Shown here: piece after piece, positions 1-12,327 of the stretch
Layout of the letters: each line of letters starts with the position of its first letter
Numbering within the stretch: the stretch's first letter is position 1
Origin: Branchiostoma floridae
Taxonomy: Eukaryota > Chordata > Leptocardii > Amphioxiformes > Branchiostomatidae
NCBI RefSeq assembly: GCF_000003815.2
Contig: NC_049991.1
Coordinates: 20,632,976-20,696,975 of the forward strand
DNA length: 64,000 nucleotides
Direction of reading: 5' to 3'
Notes under the pieces: model-generated
Told to the model about the DNA's origin: nothing
The model's database searches: none
What the model saw: only the letters and a program-made list of their open reading frames with translations
Program-made: the position numbers and the translations under genes

Positions 1-500
1 ATCCAGACTGGCATTTCCCGAATATGACAAATCCATATGAAATGCACAACAAATTTAGCAAACATCATGGCAAAAATATACGATGCTGGCATTGAAAGGG
101 TATGCGGTCAAAAGCCTATTTTGAAAAGACATGATGGTTTGCTTAATCATTACAAATCGGGCTAGTCAGGAGTCTGAAAATATCAATAATGCTGTCTGTG
201 GACTAGCGAAAATTACAAATTCTTACCTTTTTGTGCAACAATCACTTCACTTATTCCATCCTCTGCGGCTATCTCGACTTGAAAATATTGCCTGTAGGAT
301 GAAAAAAAGAAGATTTGTAAATGAATGAAACCAAGAAAACACTTCAAACCTAAACTATAAAACACAATGTTGATGAGTGTCACGCAAAAAATATAGGTTG
401 TACCATCTATGTATTGAAACCTATTTTTACAAAGATGATAGAAGAAGTACTTTAACTCCTTTATTTAGGTTGATAGGAAGTAGCTATTAAAAATGTTTAC
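1..500. other. Left edge, NXPE intron side; no exon recognised
   Basis: This stretch lies 3' of the second NXPE exon on the minus strand and should be intron leading to the remaining exons off the window. I see no further NXPE-like coding sequence and no recognisable RNA gene or repeat. The short open frame at 131-328 on the plus strand has no protein-like features. Confidence 0.5.
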
Positions 501-3412
501 CCTTTTCTGAAATACACCCACTCGTCCTCATTGAGAAGTTTGCCGTTGGCCTCGTCATATTTCTCCTTGTTGGCCAAGTCTGAAATCACGAACGCGAGCT
601 GCTCGCAGCTGACGCCCTTCCTCTTCGGTCTCCGGCACCAGAAGGAAATGTTTGCCTCGGGTTTGGTGTAAGAACAGTACTCCTCTTCGTTATCAAACCC
701 GGCCTCTTTGCTACTGTAACACTTCTGTTCGTCTAGAATCTCCTGATTGTCGTAGAACGTCCCGTTGAAGAGGTATCCTGTGTTTGGCGTCTCCCGTACT
801 TTCCTGAGCCCTTGTATCGCCTCCCGAGGGTGGACTAGCTCAACTGACAAGAAGGCACGTCCCGTCCAGCCTAGTAGGAAGCTGACGCTGTAGGTACCGT
901 TCTGGTGGTCGACAATCTTCCCGGCTGTGCTGGCGTTTAGCTTCGGAGAGAAGAGTTTCGCTTGGAAGAAGTCACCGCCACACGTGCGAGGAGAACCTGT
1001 ACCATTCCTTGTCGTTAGTCTTACGTGGAGAAAAGAGCCAAGTGGATACCTAACCTGCTTGTTCAGTATGGTGTAAGTGGTAAAGGCCGTGTCCAGAGGT
1101 TGGCAGGGTTCCTGGTTGGAGTCGGTCTGATGGTGTCTTCCGTTTGCCGGCAGATTCTGGTGGTTGTGGTTGATGGGGTCTTGGTTGGTTTGAGAAGTCA
1201 GGTGCCGTGAGAAGGACTGCCGATAGTCGACCATGCGAAACATCTGAGTCTGAAAACAAAGATGAAGATGCAAGCTGAGTTGTGCTATGTCCAAACAGGG
1301 ACCCGGTCGGGCAGTTTTAGGAAACGAAAAGTATGATACTCAAAAGACAACAAAACACACAGGACGTCAAAAAATAGTATTAGCCTTAATTTTTACGTAA
1401 AAAAAGACATTTATTTCTCTTTTCCGCAAGCATATTAACCGCCCCGGCAATGTAACCGTATTATAGATATCCTATTTGACAATACACCAGCCTTGCCTTG
1501 TGTGATAAGCGTATTTTCTTTTAGCCTTCGGCAGATCCTTGTACGGGTTATATGGAGAGTAGAATTCGTGACAGGATAGGGTCAGACAGAGCCAGAAGAG
1601 TCAGTCTGTGGAAGGGGTGTCATTTGCCCCAGGGCATAGGTGTAATCTCCACGCAGATCCTACGGTGGCATAAGATAGTACCAAACTGTCCAAGGGGTGT
1701 AGTCAGCCAAGAGGTGTCCATTTGCCTTGTAGCGGAACACACTCCTAAGCCTGCGGCTTCACTCCTCTGCCAGCTTTTGATACCATATCTTATACTACCG
1801 TAGGATCTGCTTGGAGATTACATAGGTGGTCCTGTGGTGGCAAAGTCTCCCTGCTTGCAGCTTGGTTAGATTTTACTAGCCGACTTATGGTGCCTGTACC
1901 TGTCTCCATAAAGACGATTATGTATCCATCTAGTGATTCACTAATCTCCAAGCAGATCTATCGTTGGCAAGGAAGAGGGTTAACCAGTATCAGTAACCGG
2001 AGCTGCTGGTAGTCTTTTGGATACTGCCTTGAGATTGGTGTTTCACCTGGTTTCGCTTGTTAGCCGCTTTCTTTGATTGTGAAAAACTGACTCAACGATG
2101 AAAATTGGATTTTAATGTTGAAGAATATTGGCCTTGGCTTTTGGCAGAAAGGATGATAAGGATCGGCTTTTGGGACGATGCTTATTCAGGCAGCTACATA
2201 ATAATTCGGCACCATTATGTTAGCTAAGCAGGTCCCCGAGCACCGTCTTTACCGTGAATAAGCATGCAAATCCTACCACAAGGACGAGGTCACAGGCATT
2301 ACCCATTAGGAAAATAAGCTGTGAAAACAGTACGTTTTTTGTAGCCCTTCTGATAAATAAAATCATGAGTACATGTGATTGCGCATGTCATGAGGAAAAT
2401 TATGTTTATTATATAGGCAGATGATAAGTTTTTGTCATGAGTTGAATCGTACAGATTTCGGAGAGTGTCCGTCAACACTATCAGTGCAATCAATATAACA
2501 ACTCATTGGTAGAACGCTTTTCTATACATGTGCTTCTTTTCGTAAGGAGCGTAACGTTTTGTGATGGACTGGGCCAGTCTATACTCTCCAGGTTATCATG
2601 CTACTTATTGTCTGTATGACCTATGGACATTTTATGCATATCAATAAGTCACAAATAGGAATTAAAAACTACTTGCTGGCATTATGGTCCACAAAGAAAT
2701 AAACGAATGTAAATGCTATCAAGTACTGTATGTACTGGTCACTTGTTTCTACTATGGATTTCAGGCTGTAAACGTGTGTTGTTATGCTTTCATTAGTCGT
2801 GTTTTGAACTGACGGAAAAATCCATCTTTTGTGTTTTGTTCCCACGTGGACTGAAACAGGTCACACCAATTAAAGTAAGGCAGGTCAGACCTGCACCTGG
2901 ACTCACCACTTTCTAAGTAAACAAAACAATTACTGTCTATGCATCAAATACAGTTGTTTCAAACGATGTTGCATGACTTTTCGGTCCCTATGAATTGCTT
3001 CGGCACCATTGTAGCTTTCTGTATAACGTGTCCATGCTGTATATTGCTGGTATGTAAAGCACAGTATCGTATCGCATCATATCAGGTCAGCCTCCATAGC
3101 AGCCTCTCTGGGCCTTTTCCCCGTCTTTTTGGGCTCATAATTATAATACACTTTTGCTGGGTCGCTTAAGCTTGTGCTGTCCAACCGTAGTGTATTATGA
3201 GCCAAAAAAAAGGCCCAGAGAGTCTGATCTAGAGAATATAGGTATCGGTGACATACAAAAACCTGCACCTCTCTTACACACTCCGTTGATATTATGGATA
3301 CACGCACCTGTATGCTGCTGACCGAGGCACTGAACAAGTAGCAGGTTAATACGAACAGTCCCGTCAGGAACAGCGAGAATATCTTCCACCTCCGGTACCT
3401 GCACCTGGCCAT
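501..3412 (-). CDS. NXPE-family protein, N-terminal part (5' exons)
   Basis: Two exons joined in phase 0. Exon 1 (3308-3412) begins at an ATG with G at -3 and +4 and encodes a short basic cytoplasmic tail (MARCRYRRWK) followed by a hydrophobic signal anchor, ending SSIQ at donor CAG/GTGCGT. Exon 2 (501-1249, acceptor TTTTCAG) encodes a polar stalk and then a beta-sandwich segment with HGGDFF-like, NGTYSVSF and VHPREAI-type motifs typical of the filamin/Ig-like NXPE domain; it ends in phase 2 at GG/GTAAAC. NXPE proteins are type II Golgi or secretory proteins whose C-terminal PC-esterase-like domain is related to glycan O-acetyl esterases/transferases; that domain must lie left of the window, so the catalytic part cannot be judged. 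An in-frame upstream ATG at 3523 would add 37 residues. Which NXPE paralogue this is cannot be told. Confidence 0.8.
1639..1827. repeat. Foldback inverted repeat (MITE-like) in NXPE intron 1
   Basis: Left arm about 1641-1682 and right arm about 1783-1827 are near-perfect reverse complements, sharing a TAATCTCC...GCAGATCCTACGGT core. A third partial copy of the arm (CTAATCTCCAAGCAGATC) lies at about 1950-1967. It looks like a non-autonomous foldback transposon; no coding capacity. Confidence 0.65.
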
Positions 3413-4690
3413 ATCTGCGGACTGTGCGCCTCCTGTAGACATGTAGGTTTGTCGCCTGTCCCCTACACGTACTGTCACCGGCCTGTGAACCCTAGCCTGT
3501 CGCGTGCGACGGATATACGGCATTAATTCGTGGTCGTTCTTGTCGTTGGATTGCCGTGGTTAGGTCGTGCACAGTTGAGCTGTCCATTGACGTTCTTGTA
3601 GATCGGTGTCGATGGTCGACTCAGGCATAGCCACGTTTAAAATCCTGCAGGCACAACAAGAGCGTGTGTCTGCGTGTCGACGTGTGTCCACATACGCAGA
3701 CGGGACTCGTACAACCGGTTTGGGGTAAGAGTTATCGCGCGAGCCTTTAAAACGCCCGAGGGTACGGTCCTCTTAAAACCTTAACGACCGCAATGGTTTA
3801 AGCTGGTTTGGTAGGTAGGTGGTTGATAATCTTGCGTCTGGATAGGAACAGGCCATTTGTTTGGTAACTAGTGAAGCCATCGGAGTATTTAACAGGTGCC
3901 AATGTGAGTTGCGGTCCTCAAAGTTTGCGGTGTCGTGGGAAGGTGCCCATTCCGTCGCCGTGTCTCAATGTATTTACAGAAAGTCTATCTAGAAAAAGCC
4001 ATCTCGCCCGTCCATCTGGCTCACTCTAACAGCTAAAACACTTATAGAACGGTGGCTGCTAGCTGTACGTTTGACATGGAATAACATTTAGAACAAGTCG
4101 AGTGTTCGAAATGGAATAAAATGTAGAACAATTCGAGTTACGTCGCGTTCTCTATCTGCCTAGCAGCCGATTGGCGGTTACACACAAATATTGTCAGAAA
4201 CGTACACTATAGCACATTGCAAGAAAGGGGATCTGTTTTGTTTTCTTACTGTAGCCATAAACGATCGCACCATCGCGCCATTGGTTTGACTGCAACAACA
4301 AGGGATTCTTCATGAAGTTCAATTTTTGATTACTTTTCTTTTCTTTTCATTCATTTATCTATTTATTTATTGCGGTGGTGTGGAATTACTTCAATAAAAA
4401 ATGAAAGACTGGAAGAATCAATTCCATGCTTTATTACATTTGACTCCTATAAATTATGAAGTTGATGCTACATTTCTGCTCGCTGCTACAGTTGTTTTTA
4501 CTAGTATATACTCTAAAGGTCTTACTCCTGTCCGTCATGAGCGACAGAGTCGTCTGGAGGAACTTTATAGTGTCACCGGATGGATGACTGAACTGAATTG
4601 ATAAGGTTACAATTCTGATTAAGCTAATAGCTAATTTGTCTATTATTCCTGTTCTTTTCACCAACAGAGTATACAATTAGGACAATAAAC
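3413..4690. other. Intergenic region between NXPE 5' end and gene A 3' flank
   Basis: Presumed NXPE promoter side plus spacer. No TATA box or other element could be assigned and no coding exon is supported. The open frames near 4400-4680 overlap on both strands and have no family resemblance. Confidence 0.45.
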
Positions 4691-5087
4691 AAAACTCTTA
4701 TCGTACCTACGTAAGGAATTTGTAAAATAAAGCCACAGTATAAAACGACTAGATATACTTTGCTATCTAGTTAGCATTTATTCCACTCTTGTTGTATTCT
4801 CTATAGAGTGTAAAGTTAGTGTAACCGTATATTTCCACTTGTGAACTTGTGCCCACTTAAAGATTATGTAAAGCCATAGCCTATAGTTCAAAATCATCAC
4901 CATAAATCTAATCACGTCCTTCATACCGTTCACAATATCAGTTAGTTTACCCTACCCTTTTGTTCTATGATACTCTAGTATAACCTACATTCTTGCTCTC
5001 TATACTGCAGAGGGTATAGCTAATAGGGCATACTCATGACTTGGTACAGAGAAAAATAAGTATCTGAGTGTATTGCTATCATGTCCG
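4691..5087 (-). repeat. 3' flank block of array unit A
   Basis: Sequence just downstream of the gene A stop codon is alignable with the 3' flanks of units B, C, D and E (shared TTAGCATTT and related stretches). It marks how far each duplicated unit extends past its coding region and probably contains the 3' UTR. Confidence 0.55.
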
Positions 5088-6611
5088 TTAGTCACGTATG
5101 TCCTTGTTTGTGAGTACACCCTCGTCTCCAGCTTGGTTGTACCTGTAGACGACAACACGATGGTTTCCGCCGTCCACAACGACCAACTTTGTCTGGTCTG
5201 GTGTCAGCGCTATTTCCCATGGTGCCTTCATGCCTTCATTTTCGGGTATGAGGGTGTCAAGATGATGCCCGTCACTTGCAAAGATTTCCAGGGTGTTTTT
5301 CTCCGCGTCTGCCACGATGACATTGCCCGATTTGTCAACACAAACTCCAGTAGGATACTCCAGAATGTCTTTGCCAATGATGCCTTCTAAATCTCCGTTC
5401 TTATCCAGAAGTTTGACCGTGCTGTCACCAATGTCAGAAACGTAAACGTTGGACAAGCCGTCGGTGTTGATGTTCCGTGGTTCACAGAAAGGCCCATTGA
5501 GTATATTGTGTGTTTTAGTCTTTACGTACCTGACACTTCCAGATGAGAACTTTGCCCTCGTGTAAGTTGCAATTGTGTTGTGGCGATCTTCAGAAATTAC
5601 AACAGTGTTGCCTCTATCCAGCACAACTACACCGTTGCAGCTTTTGACATGTATTCTAGCCAAGCCCCGCGTGTCTGTATTGCCGTTCAACCCAAACTGT
5701 AGCAGTTCTCCTGTAAGAGGGCACGTAACGAGGACGTCCCCTGGCGAACAGAAAGAGCGGCAAGCAACGGCGGTTGGATATCTAGGAGCAGCTGTTCTAT
5801 GTTTTCCCACATATATCGCCTTCTGCCATTTTCCGTCAATGTCGAAAAGCTGGACCCGATCATTTCCTGTGTCAGCTATGATGATTCGATTTCGGGGGCA
5901 GATGGTCAAACCCATTGGAGCGATAAACTGGCCTTTTTCTGTTCCTGTTCCTCCGAATGAGTGGAGGAAATCTGCCGTTGGAAACTTTTTTGATGCCTTT
6001 ATGTGGATCCGTGTGTTGTCATCAAACGGTAAGAAAACGTCTTCCAACAGATCCAAGCTCTCTTCTTCGAGATGGGCGGTCTGCAAATCGTCACACAGAG
6101 TCGTCTGGTCATCCGTAACACACGCTCCATCATCTTCAGTGTCGTTCGACTCTTTGTTTTCCTTGGCAGCTGAGGAAAATGAGATCTCTGATCCCGCCAC
6201 GCTTTCCGAGTCCGCAATACTTGAAACACCTTTTGCATGACAACCGTCATCTACTTGCTTCAGAAACCAGCGACGTTCTTCGTCTATCTTTGCACAAAGC
6301 TTCTCCTTAAGAGCCTCTGCTCTCTTGTTTGCTTCCCTTCGCATGTTTGCGACATTATAACTGTTGACCTCTTTGTTGTGCTCGATGAGGATTTTCCGAT
6401 TCTCTCTCTTGAAGGCCGTGAACTCGCGGCGGAGGGCGTCTCCTTCCGCCACCAAAGATGTGCACCTACGTAACGGTACACAGCAATATTTCAATTTATA
6501 TATGTGCGAGCAGGCAAATCTTATCACTACCTTTTACATTTCTACATCCAGCCGTCCATACATGTATATTTATCCACACAGACACACACATACATACATA
6601 CATACAGACAG

Positions 6612-6664
<53 letters not shown>

Positions 6665-7537
6665 AACATGTATGCATGCACTACACTAAGTCTGGTCTCT
6701 GAACCTCACAGGCCCTTGCCCCCAAACTAACTGTTCATACCCAGCTATTGGTCATACATATTATTCAAATAGTGGGAGGCAACTTCCAGCCGGAACTTTA
6801 CCTGTGATCCTTGTGGTCTTCCGAGCGACAAGAGCGGCACAGCATCGCCCCGCACTCCTCACAGTACAGCTTCAAGTGCAGGTTGTGTTTTGCACACCTG
6901 GAAGCGGAACACGTCATCCTTGAATAACGCCATGCTTTTACAAACAATGTTTTGCATCGTACTTCGTACGTCATCGCTGTTTCATGTCTAGTATATAAAT
7001 ACTTTAGAAATGTAAATGTTATAATGTACAGTTTTCGTGGGACATTTTACATGACTTAATATGTCCCAACGAGTGCTAGGGTCGGCAGGCCGGTTTTGCT
7101 AGGGACGGCCGGGTCAACCGGAAACATGCCCCATTGACACTTGTAGCCATCCACATTGATTTTGAAAGATTACTCTTCTTCGCTTCTGACTTTGACCAAC
7201 ATTGAATGGCTGATGATTAAGAAGAAGACAGTTCATTCCATCCGGCGCATAACCACCAGGATTGCAAGTCCTACCTGTGTAGGGTGTCCTCCAGTTCGGG
7301 ATTTGTCTCCTTCAAGGCGTGACGAAAATGTCCGAACGCCTCCTGCCCCTTGGTGCCCACCAGACCAATCAGAGCCCTGGCCCGGTCCTGGGGAGTCCTG
7401 CCGCTCCTCACCACCTCACACTCCTCACCAGTCAGCTGGTTCGTCTGGAGAAGTTTGTCCAGAAACGGCTCCACAAACCGGATGTTCTTAACAAGCTCCT
7501 CTCGGTTCGCAGTGAGCAGGGTTGACTCGGCTGACAT
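5088..7537 (-). CDS. Gene A: CARD-B-box-coiled coil-NHL protein (TRIM-like)
   Basis: Exons 7275-7537, 6802-6897 and 5088-6465, all joined in phase 2, give 578 residues. Residues 1-88 are a CARD (start MSAESTLL). Residues 89-119 form a complete B-box 2 with pattern C-x2-H-x7-C-x2-C-x4-C-x2-C-x4-H-x2-H. A basic heptad-like coil follows (about 121-190), then a Ser- and acid-rich linker, then NHL repeats from about residue 285 to 560 with IIADTGNDRVQLFD- and YVSDIGDSTVKLLD-type strands. There is no RING, so ubiquitin-ligase activity is not expected; a signalling adaptor is more likely (inference). The CARD is of the type seen in genes B and G, whereas the B-box and NHL exon are of the C-F type, so the gene looks recombinant. 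Start chosen because the CARD exon opens with ATG and all seven paralogues agree. Confidence 0.88.
6616..6662. repeat. (CA)n microsatellite
   Basis: About 23 uninterrupted CA units in intron 2 of gene A, preceded by imperfect CATA and CAGA units. It produces artefactual His/Thr and Val/Cys open frames on both strands. Confidence 0.95.
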
Positions 7538-7738
7538 TTTCGTTCTCTGTCTGCCTTTTGATCACGGTCGTGAGTTGCAATTTGGGAGTCTGCTACTTTG
7601 ATCGAGAGATATCATATAGTAGGACTTGATGTATCTATGCTAGTCCATTTCAGGGCAAAATGAAAGGTAGACGAACAAAAGCCTGTGTTTGGTGAAAGCT
7701 ACTCGCCTTTTTGCAAAAAGCAGTCCAGGGCATGATGC

Positions 7739-7810
7739 GGGGGAGTCCCTTTCGTCATATGGAAGTCGCGGATTTAGACAGAAAAGGTCATCACCATGGT
7801 CGCCTTGACG
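7739..7810 (-). promoter_or_regulatory. Gene A promoter block: kappaB-like site and conserved AGGTCA block
   Basis: 7739-7749 reads GGGGGAGTCCC on the plus strand, followed by TTCGTCAT. It sits about 202 bp upstream of the gene A ATG. It is the least canonical kappaB site of the array (a G at the central W position of GGGRNWYYCC). At 7784-7810 lies an AAGGTCATCACCATGGTC block that recurs, with small changes, in the B, C, D and G promoters. Binding by NF-kappaB is inferred, not shown. Confidence 0.5.
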
Positions 7811-7859
7811 TAAGACCACGGGAAATTTGAAACCATCGTATGCCAGTAAAATAAAAACA

Positions 7860-8542
7860 AGCAGTGTTCATTTATTTTCTTTATTCTCCTCTTTACCAAG
7901 ACAGTATCCTTTAGTAGCATGTTTTTGCTGTTTATGTAAGATATTTGTTAGGGAAAGAATACGTTAAACAAGTTGCTATAGTTCAGTAATTCATACACTT
8001 CGAAGTAGAATGTAGTTAGCATTTCCTACAATTTTGCTGTATCTACTTTACAGCATCCAGTTAGTGTTATCCTATATATCTACCTTATGAACTTACATAA
8101 TGCTAGACATTAAACTGACTGTATTCTAGTAAAGTTGCCTGACTACTAATGTAATGTAATGTACTATACTGTTATAAATTTCACATTCTTTAAAGTATCC
8201 AGTTAGTGTACCTTACACTCTCGTCCTTGATTGTATAAGGCATCCGGATAAAGTATAGCGTACATTCTCGTTGGAATATGTACATAAAGAGCCATAGATC
8301 CATGATGTCCCATCTGGACCATAAACATCATACCTTATCATGATCAGGAGACATCAACCTATCATTCTATGATACTGGACTAATTATATACAGGGTGGGC
8401 TACGATTCTCATTTTCTGGGCCTCAATCTCCTTTAGGACTGATAATACAAAGGATCAAAGGGATATGCCATGCAAGAACTCGTGATTTGGTATAGAGACG
8501 CTGGAAAGTGTCTGAGTGGTTTCCTGTCTTGTTTCTTATAGC
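7860..8542 (-). repeat. 3' flank block of array unit B
   Basis: Contains GCATCCGGATAAAGTATAG and a conserved stretch around CCAGTTAGTGTA, shared with the flanks of units C, D, E and F. It is especially close to the unit E flank (GATCCATGATGTCCCATC in both at 8297 and about 21980), matching the close relationship of the B and E propeller C termini. Confidence 0.6.
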
Positions 8543-11500
8543 TTAGTCCTGTACGTGTTTGTTCGAGAGAACGTGCCCGTCTCCGACGTGGTTGTACCTG
8601 TAGACGAGAACACGATGGTTTCCGCCGTCCACAACGACCAACTTCGTCCCGTCTGGTGTCAGAGCAATCTCCTGTGGTGACATGAGACCTTCTTGCTTGG
8701 AAATAAGTGTGTCCAAATGATGCCCATCACTTGCGAATATCTCCAGTGTGTTTTTCCTCTCGTCTGCAACGATGACATTTCCGTCCATGTCGGCACACAC
8801 GCCAGTAGGATACCGGAGAATGTCCTTACCGATGGTAACTTTTACGTGTCCTTCCTTGTTCAGAACTTTGACCGTCCTGTCGCCAATGTCAGAAACGTAG
8901 ATGTTGGACAGACCGTCTGTGTTGATGTTCCGCGGCACAGAGAAAGGTGTCTTAAGTGTGTTGGTCTTTGTGTACTTGATTGTTTTAGATACTGGATCCC
9001 CTCCTCTGGCGTATATGGCAACTGTGTTATTTACTCCTTCAGACAAAATCAATGTATGACCTTTGTCCAACGCAGCTACACCTCTGCATCCTGCGATATA
9101 CAGTTTTGGCAAAACCTTCCCCGAGCATAAGGGTAACTTAAGCACTTCTCCCATACCAGGACACGTGACGATTACGTCTCCGGTCGGATTCAAAGAGCGA
9201 AAAGTAACAGCGATTGGAGGGCTGATCACACGTTTTCTTGTTGATATCTCTTCCTCCCATTTTGTTGATATCTCTCCCTCCCATTTTGTAGATATCTCTC
9301 CCTCCCATTTTGTAGATATCTCTCCCTCCCATTTTCCATTAATGTCGAAAAGCTGAACTCGATGATTCCATGAGTCAGCTACAAGGATTCCGCCTTTTGG
9401 GCAGATCGCCAGACCTTTTGGGGCGAAGAAGTGACCTTTTCTTGATCCAGGCTTTCCGAATGAGTGGAGGAAATCTGCCGTAGGGAACTGCTTCGGTGTT
9501 TCTAGACCAATAGCTGCGTTTCTGGTGATGTCGTCAACGGGCAAGGAAGAGCTCGCACCACAATCCGAGATGTCCATGGCCTCTGAACTTGCCACACTTT
9601 CCGAGTCGGGATTTTTTTTGGAGACACTTTGTGTGGGGCTTGGTGAGAGGCCACTCTCGTCGACTTGCTTGACAAACCAGCGACGTTCTTCGTCGTTCTC
9701 CGTCTTTGCATGTCTACCACTCGACTGTGCGGGAGGAGTGGGTTGGGAGAAAGACTCGCGTTGCCCATGAACACTGGGTGCGGAGTGGCGAGGCCCTTGT
9801 GTGGGAGAGTTGTTATCACCAGGGAAGGAAATGGGTGATAAGGGGGAGCGGGAAGTGGGAGTGTAACGGACGGAAGGGGAATACGTAGTGAAGGGGAGAA
9901 CGGGAATGGGGAACGCGTACCGGATTGGGGATGATGACGAGGGGAGGCTCTTCATAGACGGAAACGGTGATCGTGAAGAGCTAGTTGGCGAGGTAAAGCC
10001 ATTTAAACTAGACAGAGTTTGAGATGGTGGTAAAGAATGATTCAAGAGGTGCTTCATATGAAAGCGTGGGTGCGAACCCCCTGTTCTCTGGTCTACCCTT
10101 GAGTATGGATGGTTCCTTACTCCTCTCCAGATGTTAGTGGTCTGCACACACCCTGTATCTGCCCCATGCCTGCCTGACAGCTCATATTCTGTAATGCTAG
10201 TGGCAACACTCGAGATGCTTGGTGCTGGGCTGGCGGCTCTTTCACCCACACCCAACTGATCCCTACACCACCCAAACTCCGATTCAATTTTCGCAATGAA
10301 CATCGCCTTCAAGGCGTTTTTTCTGAGTTCAATGTCCAGCAGGACATTTCCCCTGCTGCCTACGTCATTTGCGGATGCCTTGAAGTTCTTCAGCACCTTC
10401 CTGTTGTCCCGCACGAAGGCCGTGACTTCCCGTCTGATGGCAGCAGCATCAGCAACTATCGATGACACGCTACATAACAAATAGAAATAAACAATTTTGT
10501 TTGTGATTATCGAAGAACTTTATTGCGCGACATCCGTACATGGCACAATGTATGGCAACAACAACAACAGTACAAAACTATTACACAATGGAGGTAAAAA
10601 AGCTGTGAAAACAACACTGTTTTGGACTCTATACATTAAACAAAATATAGGCGCTTATACAATGACATTACTGCAATCATGTTTCAGATTCATGATTATA
10701 TATAATAAAATGCAGGCAAAATACAACAGCTATTGAAACTTAAATTCATGCCTATTCAATTACTGGCAGAAATTTTATCATGCATGCATATCTCTATTAC
10801 ACACGGTTGCAATATGGAACTATCCCCTACAGCAATTTAGGTACTTACGCTAACTGGGTAAAACTGATAGGAAGCAAATAAAGATAAAGAGAAAATAAAT
10901 ATAGTTTGGCCTCATTGTTTCACCAGCTAGATTGTTTACGGCCTCGTGACCGACTGACCTGTGACCCCTGTGACCTTCCTTGTTACACTTCCGGCACAGC
11001 AGCTGCACACAGTCGTCACAGTGGAGTTTGATCTTCTCATTATGGTCAGTGCACCTGCAAAAATTCAATTGATCGATAGAATGTGTTTTTATAAGGAAAA
11101 GGTTGGACAGAGGTACAGATGTAAGGACTTCCGCAATAAGTATCTGTGCAATTGGTATCAAGGGTATCTTGTAATCAATGCTCGATCTTTGCTTGTTTGA
11201 TCCTTCGTTTCTTCATGATAATATCAAATCAGTTTTCACGCTCCTTTTCATTGAGATCATTAAGGAAGAGGTTATAAGGGTCAGACAAAATATAACAACG
11301 TATACAAAATACATAATCTAAAGTCTATACACATATCATCATACATAATGAAACTACAAAACACATAATAGATTGAAAGCTGATATAGGATTTATGTCCG
11401 TTTGTTTTGGTCATTCAGATTACTTCAAGAAGTCAGATCACACTCACTGTCTGGCTTATAAACGCCATCTGTCGACACCTCCTTGACATGACAACAGATC

Positions 11501-11905
11501 GCGATTTTCTTTTCCAACAAGCGCATTCGATCGAAAAAGTACAATCCTTTTTTTTAGGGCGAGTTTCTACTGAACATATGCAAGTCAGCCTTGAACATGT
11601 AACCGCTGCTTTAAAGTACAAAGTATTAAAAGTCCCACGTACCTGTGCAGTATGTCCGCCAGTTCTGGGTTTGTTTGTTTTAGGGCGTGTCTAAAATGGC
11701 CGAACGCCTCCTGCCCCTTGGTCCCCACCAGATCAATCAGAGCCCTGGCCCGGTCCTGTGGAGTCCTGCCGCTCCTCACTACCTCACATTCTTCAGTGGT
11801 CAGTTGGTTCGTCTGGAGAAGTTTGTCCAGAAACGGCTCAACAAACCGGATGTTTTTCACCAGCTCCTCTCGGTTCGTAGTGAGCAGGGTCGACTCGGCC
11901 GCCAT
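8543..11905 (-). CDS. Gene B: CARD-B-box-coil-Pro/Ser-rich-NHL protein, chimeric
   Basis: Exons 11643-11905, 10959-11054 and 8543-10469, phase 2 throughout, give 761 residues. CARD 1-88 (MAAESTLL); B-box 89-119 starting CTDHNEKIKLHC with all eight zinc ligands; coil about 120-190 starting SVSSIVADAAAIRREV; a Pro/Ser-rich region about 200-380; then, within the same exon, an abrupt change to the DEERRWFVKQ helix and NHL propeller (about 455-745) found in genes C-F. The first part matches gene G and the second matches gene E, so this looks like a fusion of two array genes. A four-fold eight-residue repeat (KWEGEIST) is inserted in the propeller. The B-box donor is CACAG/GTCAGT. Adaptor function is inferred as for gene A. 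Confidence 0.87.
9238..9340 (-). repeat. 24-bp tandem repeat inside gene B propeller
   Basis: Four near-identical 24-bp units encode KWEGEIST repeated in frame, at the junction between the first NHL repeat (ending FDINGKWEGEIS) and the next. Paralogues have one unit at this position. The array is in frame, so the open frame is kept. Confidence 0.9.
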
Positions 11906-12160
11906 TTTCGTCCACTTCTTTGGAATCTTATACACGGGATCGCGGGATCTTTGACTGTTAGCCGAAAGACGAAAGAGAGGCTTAGGAAACTTATGCCGGC
12001 TCTAAACAGGTGAAAACATGGCAATGGAACAAAAGAAAATTATGTTATCCGTGATAACGTCTCGCCTCAGACAGGAAGCAGAACACAGGGCACGAGGCGG
12101 GGGAATCCCCTTCGTCATGCAGAAGTCCCGGAGGGTCAGCGATGAAAGGTCATGGGCACG
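11903..12160 (-). promoter_or_regulatory. Gene B promoter with consensus kappaB site
   Basis: 12100-12110 reads GGGGAATCCCC, i.e. GGGGATTCCCC on the gene strand, the consensus seen in the classical MHC class I (KBF1) enhancer. It is 195 bp upstream of the ATG at 11905 and is followed by TTCGTCAT, as in genes A and G. A diverged AAGGTCAT block follows at about 12146. Confidence 0.65.
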
Positions 12161-12327
12161 GTCGCTTTCGTACCGCGGGCAAATTTAAAACATAGTATAC
12201 CTGGCGATTTTAGTGTCAGACCTCCAATGCCGGCACTTTATCTGGTCAGTAAAAGATGCTAACCCTGCTGCAGTACCGACGGGTGTTGCTGAGAGACGCT
12301 GTCGTTATTTACTGCTTCTTGTAAGTT

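Noticed and set aside
5575..6240. 221-residue plus-strand open frame over gene A
   Set aside because: Antisense shadow of the NHL exon; similar shadows occur at the same place over the other paralogues (e.g. 27367-27882) and show no domain.
6364..6730. His/Thr-rich and Val/Cys-rich open frames
   Set aside because: Produced by the CA repeat in intron 2 of gene A.
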